Below, one piece after another: positions 1 to 8,292 of a stretch of DNA of 64,000 nucleotides. The stretch is from Streptomyces sp. T12 (GTDB lineage: Bacteria > Actinomycetota > Actinomycetes > Streptomycetales > Streptomycetaceae). The position numbers and the translations under genes are program-made. The notes below the pieces were generated by a model. The model searched no databases and was not told where the DNA came from. It was given only the letters and a program-made list of their open reading frames with translations. The DNA lies in assembly GCF_028736035.1 (NCBI RefSeq), contig NZ_CP117866.1, positions 3,162,001 to 3,226,000 of the forward strand. Direction: 5' to 3'. The number at the start of each line of letters is the position of its first letter. The first letter of the stretch is position 1.

Positions 1-48
1 TCGTACCGCTCACCAGTCATCGGGCGTCAGTCACCTCACCCGTCCACC

Positions 49-726
49 TCACCGGTCATCGGGCACCAGCCGATACCCGTGCCCCCGCAGGGTCAGCAGC
101 GACTGCCGCCCGAAGGGCCGGTCGACCTTGTTGCGCAGCCGCCGTACATACACCTCGACGATGTTCGGATCGCCCTCGAAGTCGTCGCCCCACACGTGGT
201 CGAGGATGGTCCGCTTGGACACCGCCTCCCCGGCCCGCCGCAGCAGGAACTCCAGCAACGCGAACTCCCGCGCGGTGACCTCGATGTCGCGTCCGGCCCG
301 GCTGACCGTCCGGGCCGCCGGGTCGAGCCGCAGATCACCCGCGGCGAGCACGACGGGCCGCTCCCGCGCCTCGCGCCGCAGCAGCGCCCGCAGCCGGGCC
401 AGGAGTACGGCATAGGAGACGGGCTTGGTCAGATAGTCGTCGGCGCCGGTGTCGAGGCCCTCGATCTCGTCCCACTCGCCCTCCTTGGCGGTGAGCATGA
501 GGATCGGCGTCCAGTCGCACTCGGCGCGCAGCGCCCGGCAGACGCGGTAGCCGTTGAGCTTCGGCAGCATGACGTCGAGGACGATCGCGTCGTACGTGTT
601 CTCGCGGGCCAGCCACAGCCCGTCCACCCCGTCGAGCGCGACGTCGACGGCGAAGCCCTCGGCCTCCAGCCCGTCCCGGAGCCCCGCCGCGAACCGCTCC
701 TCGTCCTCGACGACCAGCACCCGCAT
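49..726 (-). CDS. OmpR/PhoB-family response regulator
   Basis: A 225-residue DNA-binding response regulator. The receiver domain occupies residues 1-115, with acidic residues D8/E9, phospho-acceptor D51 in IVLDVMLP, T79 and K101 in the LTKP motif. A winged-helix OmpR-type output domain follows from about residue 125 to the end (EVYVRRLRNKVD and the terminal RGHGYRLV wing). Length and order are normal for the family. It is transcribed toward the left edge, so its sensor kinase is probably the next gene just outside the window. The stimulus cannot be inferred from what is visible. Confidence 0.93.
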   Translation of the reverse strand: MRVLVVEDEERFAAGLRDGLEAEGFAVDVALDGVDGLWLARENTYDAIVLDVMLPKLNGYRVCRALRAECDWTPILMLTAKEGEWDEIEGLDTGADDYLTKPVSYAVLLARLRALLRREARERPVVLAAGDLRLDPAARTVSRAGRDIEVTAREFALLEFLLRRAGEAVSKRTILDHVWGDDFEGDPNIVEVYVRRLRNKVDRPFGRQSLLTLRGHGYRLVPDDR

Positions 727-797
727 GCCCTCACGCTACGTCGGTGAGGGCGGACGGGCTCGATGTCGGTGCGGACGGGCTGGGCCGCGGGCCGGTG

Positions 798-911
798 TCA
801 GTACGGCAGGATCCGCCCCGAGGGCGTGCGGCGGTCGATCTCGCCCCTGGTGTCGCGGGGAGCGGCCGGCCGACGGGTGACGCGAACGCGGACGTGGGTC
901 TGGCGGTTCAT
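798..911 (-). CDS. possible small basic protein, 37 aa
   Basis: A short reading frame beginning MNRQTHVRVRVTRR with an ATG preceded by a good ribosome site (CGAGGAGGGCGCC before ATG). The product is 37 residues, very arginine-rich, with no membrane segment or known domain. It lies upstream of the response regulator on the same strand, separated by about 70 bp. The ribosome site is the only strong argument that it is translated. It could equally be an untranslated leader, and no function is proposed. Confidence 0.35.
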   Translation of the reverse strand: MNRQTHVRVRVTRRPAAPRDTRGEIDRRTPSGRILPY

Positions 912-1060
912 GGCGCCCTCCTCGTACCTCGGGTCCGTTGCGACCAGCCTTCTCTGCGCAACCTTTCGGCACATCGTGCCCACGGAGACACTTGTCATGC
1001 CTCCGCGGCAGGAGCGGATGTGTGCCGGGCTGCTTCCCGGGGAGGAGGGCGCGCCCCGGG

Positions 1061-1207
1061 TCAGCTCGGGGTGGATCGCCGTGCGCCGTCGGGCGACCGG
1101 CGCCTCCGGGGGCGCAGGGGCCCGGACGCGGTCTTCGCCCCGCGCGGTATCTGCTGCTTGAACGCGGCCAGGGCTATGTCGCTGTCCGGCGGCACGACGG
1201 CCATCAT
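1061..1207 (-). CDS. possible small ORF coupled to the DUF6424 remnant
   Basis: A 48-residue frame starting MMAVVPPDSDIALAAFK whose ATG overlaps the TGA of the preceding DUF6424 frame (ATGA), an arrangement typical of translational coupling. The C-terminal half is basic and low in complexity (RPRRRRSPDG). No domain is recognised. The overlap is suggestive, but the frame is short and unsupported otherwise. Confidence 0.25.
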   Translation of the reverse strand: MMAVVPPDSDIALAAFKQQIPRGAKTASGPLRPRRRRSPDGARRSTPS

Positions 1208-1830
1208 GCGGCGGCGTTGGTGCCGTCGGGCAGCCTCACCCACAGCTCGAAGTCGTCGAACCGGAAGTAGTCCGCGGCCTTGACCGGCCAGGGGTAGTGG
1301 TGCTCACCCGCCGCCTTGGGCAGGACTCCCGAGTGGTCGGGGGTGCTGAGCGGCACGCACGCGTTGAAGAGGGAGTCGGTCCACGCCTCGACGCCGTCGG
1401 CGTCCTCGATCGGCGTGTCGAGCAGCTTGCGGGCCCGCTTGTAGCCCAGGTCGTCCAGGGCGTCCAGCGTGTCCGGAAAGGCCGTGATCAGGTCGGCGGC
1501 CTCCCGCCGCAGCCGGTCGACCTTCGCGGGGTCGGCGCAGAACTGCGCACTCCACTCGATGCCGACCCGGGCCCGGTACATCCGCCAGCCGTCGGCCGCC
1601 TTCACCCACAGGCTGCCGCCGATGGGGGTCCCCCCACGCCCTTAAGGCAGTGGGGGAGCATCTCCCAGGGGCCCGGCCCGTACGGCGGCTCGCCCCCGTC
1701 GGCCTCCATCTCCTCAAGGATCTTGATCGCCGTCTTCCGTGCGGCGACGAAGTGGGCGGACCTGGTGCGCGGCGGGTGCTTGACGACCCGTATCTCCCAG
1801 GGGTGGTCTTCCTGGCCCCGAGGGCGTCGA
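1204..1830 (-). pseudogene. DUF6424-family gene disrupted by a palindromic insertion
   Basis: Two frames of one gene. The upstream part (about 1662-1815) encodes EDHPWEIRVVKHPPRTR and then FVAARKTAIKILEEME. The downstream part (1204-1620) encodes GGSLWVKAADGWRMY, GIEWSAQFCADPAKV and HHYPWPVKAADYFRFDDFEL. Both halves match the DUF6424 family, in which the two run on continuously. They are separated here by a 37-nt palindromic element (about 1622-1658) that is not a multiple of three and puts them out of frame. No ATG or GTG precedes the first half in frame, so the 5' end is also damaged. A shortened 133-residue protein could still start at the ATG at 1605. Confidence 0.7.
1622..1658. repeat. 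small palindromic repeat inside a coding sequence
   Basis: An imperfect hairpin with arms ATGGGGGTCCCCCC and GTGGGGGAG around a CTTAAGG-containing loop. Elements of this design (GGGGGTCCCCC arm, variable loop, GGGGGAG arm) are common between Streptomyces genes. This copy lies within the DUF6424 reading frame and shifts it. Confidence 0.6.
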
Positions 1831-1905
1831 CTCGCGCTGGACCCGGCCCGGGAACAGGCGCACGCTCATCAGTAGGGTTCCCGACCCCGTACGGAAGTGA
1901 TCTCG

Positions 1906-2214
1906 ATGGAAGACAAGAACTGGACCGTCCGGATCCACATCACCGAGGACGGCGACGACACCCGCGCCGAGGCCGTGCTGACCACGCAGGACGCATCTCA
2001 GAACGCATCTCAGGACACGCCGGCCGTCACCGGCCGGGGCGTGGCCCACCGCAATCCGATCGACCGGCCCATCCCCGAGATCGGCGACGAACTCGCCGCC
2101 AGCCGCGCCCTGGAGGACCTGGCCATCAGACTGCACGACATCGCGTCCGACGACATCGTGGAGTTGGCCGGCCCGGTCGACCAGGGGGGCAGCCGGGCGT
2201 GGGAGACGCCCTAA
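1906..2214 (+). CDS. DUF1876 domain protein
   Basis: A 102-residue acidic cytoplasmic protein of the DUF1876 family, seen as WTVRIHITEDGDDTRAEAVL near the N-terminus and a C-terminal ALEDLAIRLHDIASDDI helix. The ATG at 1906 is preferred over the GTG at 1897, because GGAAG lies 8 nt before the ATG but directly against the GTG. An AT-leaning stretch repeats ASQNASQD around residue 30. It converges with the following response regulator and the two stop codons overlap by 4 bp. Function is unknown. Confidence 0.8.
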   Translation: MEDKNWTVRIHITEDGDDTRAEAVLTTQDASQNASQDTPAVTGRGVAHRNPIDRPIPEIGDELAASRALEDLAIRLHDIASDDIVELAGPVDQGGSRAWETP

Positions 2215-2891
2215 CCGTCCAGCCAGCTGTACCGCCGCTCCGGCCGCCCCGCGTGCCCGTACCGCAGCGACACCTCCGCCTGCCCGGTGACGCTGAAGTG
2301 CTCCAGGTACCGCCGGGCGCTGACCCGTGACACCCCGAGCCGGGCCGCGCACTCGGCGGCGGAGAGGCTGCCGTCGGCCGCGCGCAGCTCCCGTTCGATC
2401 AGCTCGGCGGTCTCCACGCTCATGCCCTTGGGCAGGGTGGCCGCCGTGGCGAGGGGCGCCGCGCCCCGCGCCAGCGCCCGGTCCACGTCGGACTGCCCGC
2501 TGACCACCGCCGCGTAGAGGTTGCTCCGCCGCGCCGCGTACTGCTCGAGGCGCGTTCTCAGATCCCCGGCGTCGAACGGCTTGAGCAGATAGTCGACGAC
2601 GCCCTGCCGTACGGCGCCCCGCACCGCGTCCGACTCACGCGCGGCACTGATCACCATGACGTCGCAGTCGTGCCCGGCGGCCCGCAGCCGGGGAATGATC
2701 TCCAGGCCGAACATGTCGGGCAGATAGAGGTCGAGCAGCACCAGGTCGGGTTGCAGCTCGGCGACGGCGGTGAGCGCCTGCTCCCCGCAGTTCGCCGTGC
2801 CGATCACCCGGAACCCGTCGACGTCATTGACGAACCCGCGGTGGATCCGCGCCACCATGAAGTCGTCCTCCACGATCAGTACGTCGATCAT
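2211..2891 (-). CDS. CitB/DcuR-type response regulator
   Basis: A 226-residue transcriptional regulator. The receiver domain has the acidic pair in VEDDFMVARIH, phospho-acceptor D54 (VLLDLYLPDMFG) and K104 (LLKPFD). After a linker, a C-terminal helix-turn-helix (SAAECAARLGVSRVSARRYLEHF) is of the type found in DcuR/CitB regulators of C4-dicarboxylate and citrate uptake. Its ATG overlaps the stop of the upstream histidine kinase by 4 bp, so the two are translationally coupled. The divergently placed tctCBA transporter is the obvious target (inference). Confidence 0.93.
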   Translation of the reverse strand: MIDVLIVEDDFMVARIHRGFVNDVDGFRVIGTANCGEQALTAVAELQPDLVLLDLYLPDMFGLEIIPRLRAAGHDCDVMVISAARESDAVRGAVRQGVVDYLLKPFDAGDLRTRLEQYAARRSNLYAAVVSGQSDVDRALARGAAPLATAATLPKGMSVETAELIERELRAADGSLSAAECAARLGVSRVSARRYLEHFSVTGQAEVSLRYGHAGRPERRYSWLDG

Positions 2892-4576
2892 CGGACTCCC
2901 TCCGTCGCTAGGTCGGCCGGACGGCCGACGGACATCCGGGCGGTGAACATGGCGCCCTCCTGCGTGTTGGTCACCGACACCTCACCGCCCCGGCGTTTGC
3001 ACACCAGCCGGGTGAGCGCCAGGCCGATCCCCCGGTCACCGCCCTGCGCGGCCTTGGTGGTGAACCCGTGCGAGAACACCTCCTGCGCGAGCTCGGGCGC
3101 CACCCCCGGCCCCGAGTCGCGTACGACGATCTCCACGCTGGAGGCGTCCTGACGCAGCTCGACCTCGACCCAGGCGTCGTGTTCGTCGTCCCCCGCCGAC
3201 GGTGACACGGCTCGCGACCCGCTCGCGGCCGCGTCCACCGCGTTGTCCACGAGGTTGCCCAGCACGGTCGCCACGTCCGCCGAGTCGGTCGGCTCCAGCC
3301 GTTCCAGGGCGGTGCGCTCGGAGATCTTCAGCCGTACCTTGCGTTCCGCGGCGAGCGCCGACTTGGCCATGAGCAGCGCGGCGACGGCCCGGTCGCGGAC
3401 CCGGCTGGTGAGGTTCAGGTCGAGCGACTCTCGGTGTTTGCGCAGGGCGCGGACGTACCGTACGACCTCGTCGTGCTCGCCGATCTGGATGAGCCCGGAG
3501 ATGGTGTGCAGCTGGTTGGAGAACTCGTGGGCCTGGGCGCGCAGCAGCTCGGTGGTGCTGCGGAAGGAGCCCAACTCCCGTTCCAGCTGGGCGAGTTCGG
3601 TGCGGTCCCGCAGGGTCGTCACCGAGCCGAGGCGGCGGCCGTCCTTGGTGACGTCCATCCGGTTCATCACCAGGACCCGGCCCCGGCGTACGACGACCTC
3701 GTCGCGCCGCGCGAGATCCTGTGTCACATCCCCGGCCAGGACGTCGTAGAGCCGCCCCTCGATCCCCAGGTCGGCCAGGCTCATCCCGACACAGTTCTCG
3801 GGCAGGTCCAGCAGTTTGCGGCCGACGGCGTTCACGAGGGTGAGCCGCTGCTGCGGGTCGAGGGCCACCACGCCCTCGGCAATCCCGAACAGCATCGCCT
3901 CCCGGTGTTCGGCGAGCCCGGCGATCTCGCGCGGCTCCATGCCGAAGGTCTGGCGTTTGATCCGCCGGGCCAGCAGCCAGGATCCGGCCACCCCGAGGAC
4001 GCTGGCGACGCCGAGGTAGACGAGCAGATAGGACGAGGCGCCCACCAGGCGCTGCCCGACCGACGGCGAGGCCCGCCCGATCATCACGGTGCCGAGGTGG
4101 TCCCCGGCCTTGAGGCGGCGGGCCTTGTCGTCCTCCGCCTGGAGCACCGGCGCCTGCGCCACCAGCTCGGTGACGCCGTTCACCGGCAGCTCGCCGGACC
4201 AGCCGCGGCCATCGGCGGCGTCCTGGCCGGAGCTCGGCAGCCGCGTCCCGAGGAGGGTGGGGTTGGTCGAGGCGACGATCTTCCCGTCGGAGTCGGCGAC
4301 CGTGGCCGAGGTGACCCCGGACCTGGTCAGCGTGGACTGCAGCAGCGGCGCGAGCATCTCGGCCGGAGCGGGCCGGACCAGCTGGGTGCGCACGAGGGGG
4401 TTGCCCGCCATCTCCTCGGCGAGCGCGGTCACCCGGCGCCCCTCGACCCGGTCGAAGGTCGCCTTCGACTGGGCCAGCGAGACCGCGGCGACGGCGGCCA
4501 GCACGATCACGACGATGGCGAGCTGCCATCTCAGCAGCTCACCGGCGAGCGTGTGACGTCGTGACGTTATGACCAC
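2888..4576 (-). CDS. CitA/DcuS-type sensor histidine kinase
   Basis: A membrane sensor kinase of about 562 residues. One transmembrane helix lies near the N-terminus (WQLAIVVIVLAAVAAVSLA), followed by an extracytoplasmic sensor domain of about 130 residues and a second helix (YLLVYLGVASVLGVAGSWLLA). A cytoplasmic PAS domain (EGVVALDPQQRLTLVN) follows, then the SpoOB-type histidine motif AQAHEFSNQLHTISGLIQIG and an ATPase domain (NLVDNAVDAA, DSGPGV, GIGLAL). This is the layout of citrate/C4-dicarboxylate sensors. The GTG at 4576 is chosen; a TTG at 4594 in frame is possible. It probably senses the tricarboxylate imported by the neighbouring TctCBA system. Confidence 0.9.
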   Translation of the reverse strand: MVITSRRHTLAGELLRWQLAIVVIVLAAVAAVSLAQSKATFDRVEGRRVTALAEEMAGNPLVRTQLVRPAPAEMLAPLLQSTLTRSGVTSATVADSDGKIVASTNPTLLGTRLPSSGQDAADGRGWSGELPVNGVTELVAQAPVLQAEDDKARRLKAGDHLGTVMIGRASPSVGQRLVGASSYLLVYLGVASVLGVAGSWLLARRIKRQTFGMEPREIAGLAEHREAMLFGIAEGVVALDPQQRLTLVNAVGRKLLDLPENCVGMSLADLGIEGRLYDVLAGDVTQDLARRDEVVVRRGRVLVMNRMDVTKDGRRLGSVTTLRDRTELAQLERELGSFRSTTELLRAQAHEFSNQLHTISGLIQIGEHDEVVRYVRALRKHRESLDLNLTSRVRDRAVAALLMAKSALAAERKVRLKISERTALERLEPTDSADVATVLGNLVDNAVDAAASGSRAVSPSAGDDEHDAWVEVELRQDASSVEIVVRDSGPGVAPELAQEVFSHGFTTKAAQGGDRGIGLALTRLVCKRRGGEVSVTNTQEGAMFTARMSVGRPADLATEGVR

Positions 4577-4673
4577 TATGAACTCAACCTTCAATGGTCA
4601 CACAAGGGAGACGGGGTGTCTCAGGAACCGCACAATCATGGCGCCGGATCGGCCCAAGCGAAAGAGATGAGCC

Positions 4674-5684
4674 ATGAGAACTCGACGAGCCGCACTTGTC
4701 GGAGCTCTTGCCGCGGCGTCCATGCTCGCGGTCAGCGCATGTGGTGCCACCGCCGACAAGGACGAGTCCGGGAGCGGAGGCGGGGACGGGAAGCCCGTGA
4801 CGGGCCTGCGCCTGATGGTCCCCAACACCCCGGGCAGCGGTTACGACCTCACCGCCCGCACCGTCACCCAGGTCATGCAGGACACCAAGGTCGCCTCCGG
4901 CGTCCAGGTGTTCAACCTGCCCGGCGCCAGCGGCACCGTGGGCCTGCAGCGCCTGGTGAACGAGAAGGGCAACGGCAAGATGGCCATGCAGATGGGCCTG
5001 GGTGTCGTCGGAGCCTCGTACACCTCGAAGTCCAAGGCGACGCTGACCGACACCACGCCGATCGCCAAGCTGATCGAGGAGGCCGGCGCGATCGTCGTGC
5101 CGAAGGACTCGCCGTACAAGACGATGGACGACCTCGTCACCGCCTGGAAGAAGAACCCCAAGAAGTTCGCCGTGGGCGGCGGCTCGTCGCCGGGCGGCCC
5201 CGACCACCTCCTGCCGATGCAGCTGGCGAAGGCCGTCGGTATCAAGCCGAAGGACGTCAACTACGTCTCGTACGACGGCGGCGGCGAACTGCTCCCCGCC
5301 ATCCTCGGCAACAAGATCGCCTTCGGGGCCAGCGGCTTCGGTGAGTTCCTCGACCAGGTCGAGGCGGGCCAGGTGCGGGTCCTCGCGGTCAGCAGCGAGA
5401 AGCCGGTCGACGCGCTGAAGGACGCCCCCACCCTCAAGGACTCCGGCATCGACCTGGTCTTCACCAACTGGCGCGGCATCGTCGCCCCTCCGGGCATCAC
5501 CGACGAGCAGAAGAAGACCTGGATCGACGCGCTGACGACGATGCACGACTCGGCCGACTGGAAGGCGCAGCTGGAGAAGAACGGCTGGGTGGACGCCTTC
5601 GCCACCGGTGACGAGTTCGGCACCTACCTGACCGAGCAGGACAAGGCGGTCGCCGACCTGCTGGCCGAGCTCGGGCTGGCATGA
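4674..5684 (+). CDS. tctC: tripartite tricarboxylate transporter solute-binding lipoprotein
   Basis: A 336-residue extracytoplasmic binding protein of the TctC/Bug family. The N-terminus is a lipoprotein signal (MRTRRAALVGALAAASMLAVSAC) with lipobox AVSAC, followed by a Gly/Ser-rich linker. The mature part has the family pattern MVPNTPGSGYDLTARTV, the ligand-loop region NLPGASGTVGLQ, and FTNWRGIVAPPG. It should capture a citrate-like carboxylate and hand it to TctAB. The stop overlaps tctB by 4 bp. It is divergent from the histidine kinase gene with about 98 bp between. Confidence 0.94.
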   Translation: MRTRRAALVGALAAASMLAVSACGATADKDESGSGGGDGKPVTGLRLMVPNTPGSGYDLTARTVTQVMQDTKVASGVQVFNLPGASGTVGLQRLVNEKGNGKMAMQMGLGVVGASYTSKSKATLTDTTPIAKLIEEAGAIVVPKDSPYKTMDDLVTAWKKNPKKFAVGGGSSPGGPDHLLPMQLAKAVGIKPKDVNYVSYDGGGELLPAILGNKIAFGASGFGEFLDQVEAGQVRVLAVSSEKPVDALKDAPTLKDSGIDLVFTNWRGIVAPPGITDEQKKTWIDALTTMHDSADWKAQLEKNGWVDAFATGDEFGTYLTEQDKAVADLLAELGLA

Positions 5685-6232
5685 GCGCCGAAGTGAACGA
5701 AGAAGTGAAGGACGAACGGACCGTGGAGGACTCCCCTCCGCCCCGGGAGGGCGGGGACCGCGCACAGTACGGCGTGTGCGTGTTCCTCGCCCTGCTGGGC
5801 ATCGCGGTGATCGTGGACGCCCTCGGCATCCCGCACATCACCAGCGGCACCGACCCGGTCGGCCCGCGCGCGGTCCCGCTGATCCTGGGCGCCCTGCTCG
5901 TGCTGATGGCCGTGCTGTACGCCGTCGACGTGGCCCGCGGCGGCCGCGGTGAGCCGGAGGCGGGCGAGGACGTCGACCTGTCGAGCGGCAGCGACTGGCG
6001 CACCGTCCTGCTGCTGATCGCGGTGTTCCTGGCGAACGCCCTGCTCATCGAACGGCTCGGCTGGGTGATCAGCGGCTCCCTGCTCTTCTGGGGCACGGCG
6101 TTCGCGCTCGGCAACCGCCACTACATACGCAACCTCCTGATCGCGGTGACGCTCTCCCTGACGACGTTCTACGCGTTCGCGATCGGCCTCGGCGTGAACC
6201 TCCCCGCCGGTGTCCTGCAAGGAATCCTGTGA
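5681..6232 (+). CDS. tctB: tripartite tricarboxylate transporter small membrane subunit
   Basis: A 183-residue TctB-family protein with four predicted membrane segments (around [49 protein letters not shown] and the C-terminal [18 protein letters not shown]) after a charged cytoplasmic N-terminus. This is the poorly conserved small subunit that partners TctA. Its ATG overlaps the tctC stop (ATGA), showing operon structure and coupling. Confidence 0.92.
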   Translation: MSAEVNEEVKDERTVEDSPPPREGGDRAQYGVCVFLALLGIAVIVDALGIPHITSGTDPVGPRAVPLILGALLVLMAVLYAVDVARGGRGEPEAGEDVDLSSGSDWRTVLLLIAVFLANALLIERLGWVISGSLLFWGTAFALGNRHYIRNLLIAVTLSLTTFYAFAIGLGVNLPAGVLQGIL

Positions 6233-6245
6233 GGCCTGGCCCGTG

Positions 6246-7748
6246 ATGGACAACCTGAACAACCTCATGCAGGGCTTCGCGGACGTCATGGCCCCGCTGA
6301 ACCTGCTGCTCGCCCTGGTCGGCGTCGTCATCGGCACCGCGGTGGGCGTCCTGCCGGGCATCGGCCCGGCGATGACGGTGGCGCTGCTGCTGCCGGTGAC
6401 GTACGGCATGGAGCCGGTGCAGGCGTTCATCATGTTCGCCGGCATCTTCTACGGCGGCATGTACGGCGGCTCGACGACGTCGATCCTCCTCAACACCCCC
6501 GGCGAGTCCTCGTCCGTGGTCACGGCCATCGAGGGCAACAAGATGGCGAAGGCAGGCCGGGCGGCCCAGGCCCTGGCCACGGCGGCGATCGGCTCCTTCG
6601 TGGCGGGCACGATCGGCACGCTGCTGCTGGTCCTGATCACCCCGTTCGTGGTCGACTTCGCGGTCAGCCTGGGCGCCCCCGACTACTTCGCGCTGATGCT
6701 GCTGTCGTTCATCGCGGTGACGTCGGTCCTGGGCTCGTCCCGCATCCGGGGCTTCATCTCCCTGCTCCTCGGCCTGACGATCGGCCTGGTCGGCATCGAC
6801 TCGGTGTCCGGCCAGCAGCGCCTGACCCTGGGCGTACCGCAGCTGGCCGACGGGATCGACGTCGTCGTGGTGGCGGTCGGCATCTTCGCCGTCGGCGAGG
6901 CGCTGTGGGTGGCCGCCCATCTGCGGCGCAAACCCGCCGAGGTGATCCCGGTCGGCCGCCCGTGGATGGGCAAGAAGGACTGGCGGCGGTCCTGGAAGCC
7001 CTGGCTGCGCGGCACGGCGTTCGGCTTCCCCTTCGGCGCACTGCCGGCCGGCGGCGCGGAGATCCCGACCTTCCTGTCGTACGCCACGGAGAAGCGGCTG
7101 ACCAAGCACCCCGAGGACTTCGGCAAGGGCGCGATCGAGGGCGTGGCGGGCCCGGAGGCCGCGAACAACGCGTCCGCGGCGGGCACACTCGTCCCGATGC
7201 TGGCGATCGGCCTCCCGACGAACGCCACGGCGGCGGTGATGCTGGCGGCCTTCCAGTCGTACGGCATCCAGCCCGGCCCGCTGCTCTTCGAGCGCGAGGC
7301 GAGCCTGGTCTGGGTCCTGATAGCGAGCCTCTTCATCGGCAACCTGCTGCTGTTGCTCCTCAACCTCCCCCTGGCCCCGGCGTGGGCGAAGCTGCTCCAG
7401 ATCCCGCGCCCGTACCTCTACGCGGGCATCCTCTTCTTCGCCTCGATGGGCGCCTACGCCGTCAACGCCCAGCCCCTGGACCTGTTCCTCCTCCTCACCC
7501 TGGGCCTGCTGGGCTTCGCCATGCGACGCTTCGGACTGCCGATCCTGCCGCTGATCGTCGGTGTGATCCTGGGCCCGCGCGCGGAGTTGCAGGGCCGACG
7601 CTCCCTCCAGCTCTCCGGCGGCGAGCTGTCAGGCCTGGTGGGCGGACCGGTGTCGTACACGGTCTACGGGGTGATCGCGCTGGTCCTGGTGTGGCCGCTG
7701 ATCGGCCGGTTCGTCGTACGTCCCCTGCGCGCGCGAAGCGCAGCCTGA
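6246..7748 (+). CDS. tctA: tripartite tricarboxylate transporter large permease
   Basis: A 500-residue TctA permease with about a dozen membrane segments. The signature regions are present: [46 protein letters not shown], and the second GIGPE-like block [26 protein letters not shown]. Secondary uptake of tri- or dicarboxylates driven by the ion gradient is the family role. The start is taken at ATG 6246 ([11 protein letters not shown]), 13 nt after the tctB stop. Confidence 0.94.
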   Translation: MDNLNNLMQGFADVMAPLNLLLALVGVVIGTAVGVLPGIGPAMTVALLLPVTYGMEPVQAFIMFAGIFYGGMYGGSTTSILLNTPGESSSVVTAIEGNKMAKAGRAAQALATAAIGSFVAGTIGTLLLVLITPFVVDFAVSLGAPDYFALMLLSFIAVTSVLGSSRIRGFISLLLGLTIGLVGIDSVSGQQRLTLGVPQLADGIDVVVVAVGIFAVGEALWVAAHLRRKPAEVIPVGRPWMGKKDWRRSWKPWLRGTAFGFPFGALPAGGAEIPTFLSYATEKRLTKHPEDFGKGAIEGVAGPEAANNASAAGTLVPMLAIGLPTNATAAVMLAAFQSYGIQPGPLLFEREASLVWVLIASLFIGNLLLLLLNLPLAPAWAKLLQIPRPYLYAGILFFASMGAYAVNAQPLDLFLLLTLGLLGFAMRRFGLPILPLIVGVILGPRAELQGRRSLQLSGGELSGLVGGPVSYTVYGVIALVLVWPLIGRFVVRPLRARSAA

Positions 7749-7765
7749 GAGATCTGGAGATCGAG

Positions 7766-8164
7766 ATGACCATCCTGGTCGGCTACGTCCCCTCCCCCGA
7801 AGGCGAGGCGGCGCTGCGTGCGGGCATCGACGAGGCCCGTCGGCGCGGCGAGAAGCTGCTGGTGGTGAACACCACCCGGGGCGACGCCTACGCCGACCCC
7901 CATTTCGCCCAGGATCCCGACCTGAGCCACGTACGCGAGGACCTCGCGGCACTGGGCGTCGACTTCGACCTCCGCCAGGTCCTCGGCGCCCGCGACGCCG
8001 CCGAGGAGATCATCGACCTGGCGGAGAAGACGGAGGCGTCCCTGGTGGTGATCGGCCTGCGCCGGCGCAGCGCGGTGGGCAAGCTGATCATGGGCTCGGC
8101 GGCGCAGCAGATCCTGCTGGGGGTGGGCTGCCCGGTACTGGCGGTGAAGGCGCCGGGCGCGTGA
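7766..8164 (+). CDS. universal stress protein (UspA family)
   Basis: A single-domain UspA protein of 132 residues. It has the N-terminal strand TILVGYVPSPEGEAAL, and the ATP-binding-type pattern VVIGLRRRSAVGKLIMGSAAQQILLGVGCPVLAVK near the C-terminus (G-2x-G-9x-G-S class). It begins 17 nt after tctA on the same strand with GGAGATCGAG before the ATG, so it is probably the last gene of the tct operon. Usp genes are often found beside transporters in actinomycetes. Its role here is not known. Confidence 0.9.
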   Translation: MTILVGYVPSPEGEAALRAGIDEARRRGEKLLVVNTTRGDAYADPHFAQDPDLSHVREDLAALGVDFDLRQVLGARDAAEEIIDLAEKTEASLVVIGLRRRSAVGKLIMGSAAQQILLGVGCPVLAVKAPGA

Positions 8165-8292
8165 CCTGAAACATACGTGGTCTGCGACATAGGCGTTTTC
8201 GCCCGATTATGGCTAGCTGGATGTGCTTGCCTCGCGCACAGCGGTGCGTCACCCAACGCGCCGTCCCAGCCGACCATCCGCCCGGGAGACCC

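Noticed and set aside
79..747. Long open frame antisense to the response regulator
   Set aside because: High-GC shadow frame with no domain; the opposite strand encodes an unmistakable regulator.
3434..4564. 376-codon frame antisense to the histidine kinase
   Set aside because: Composition is Gly/Pro/Arg-rich without any motif; it mirrors the kinase codons.
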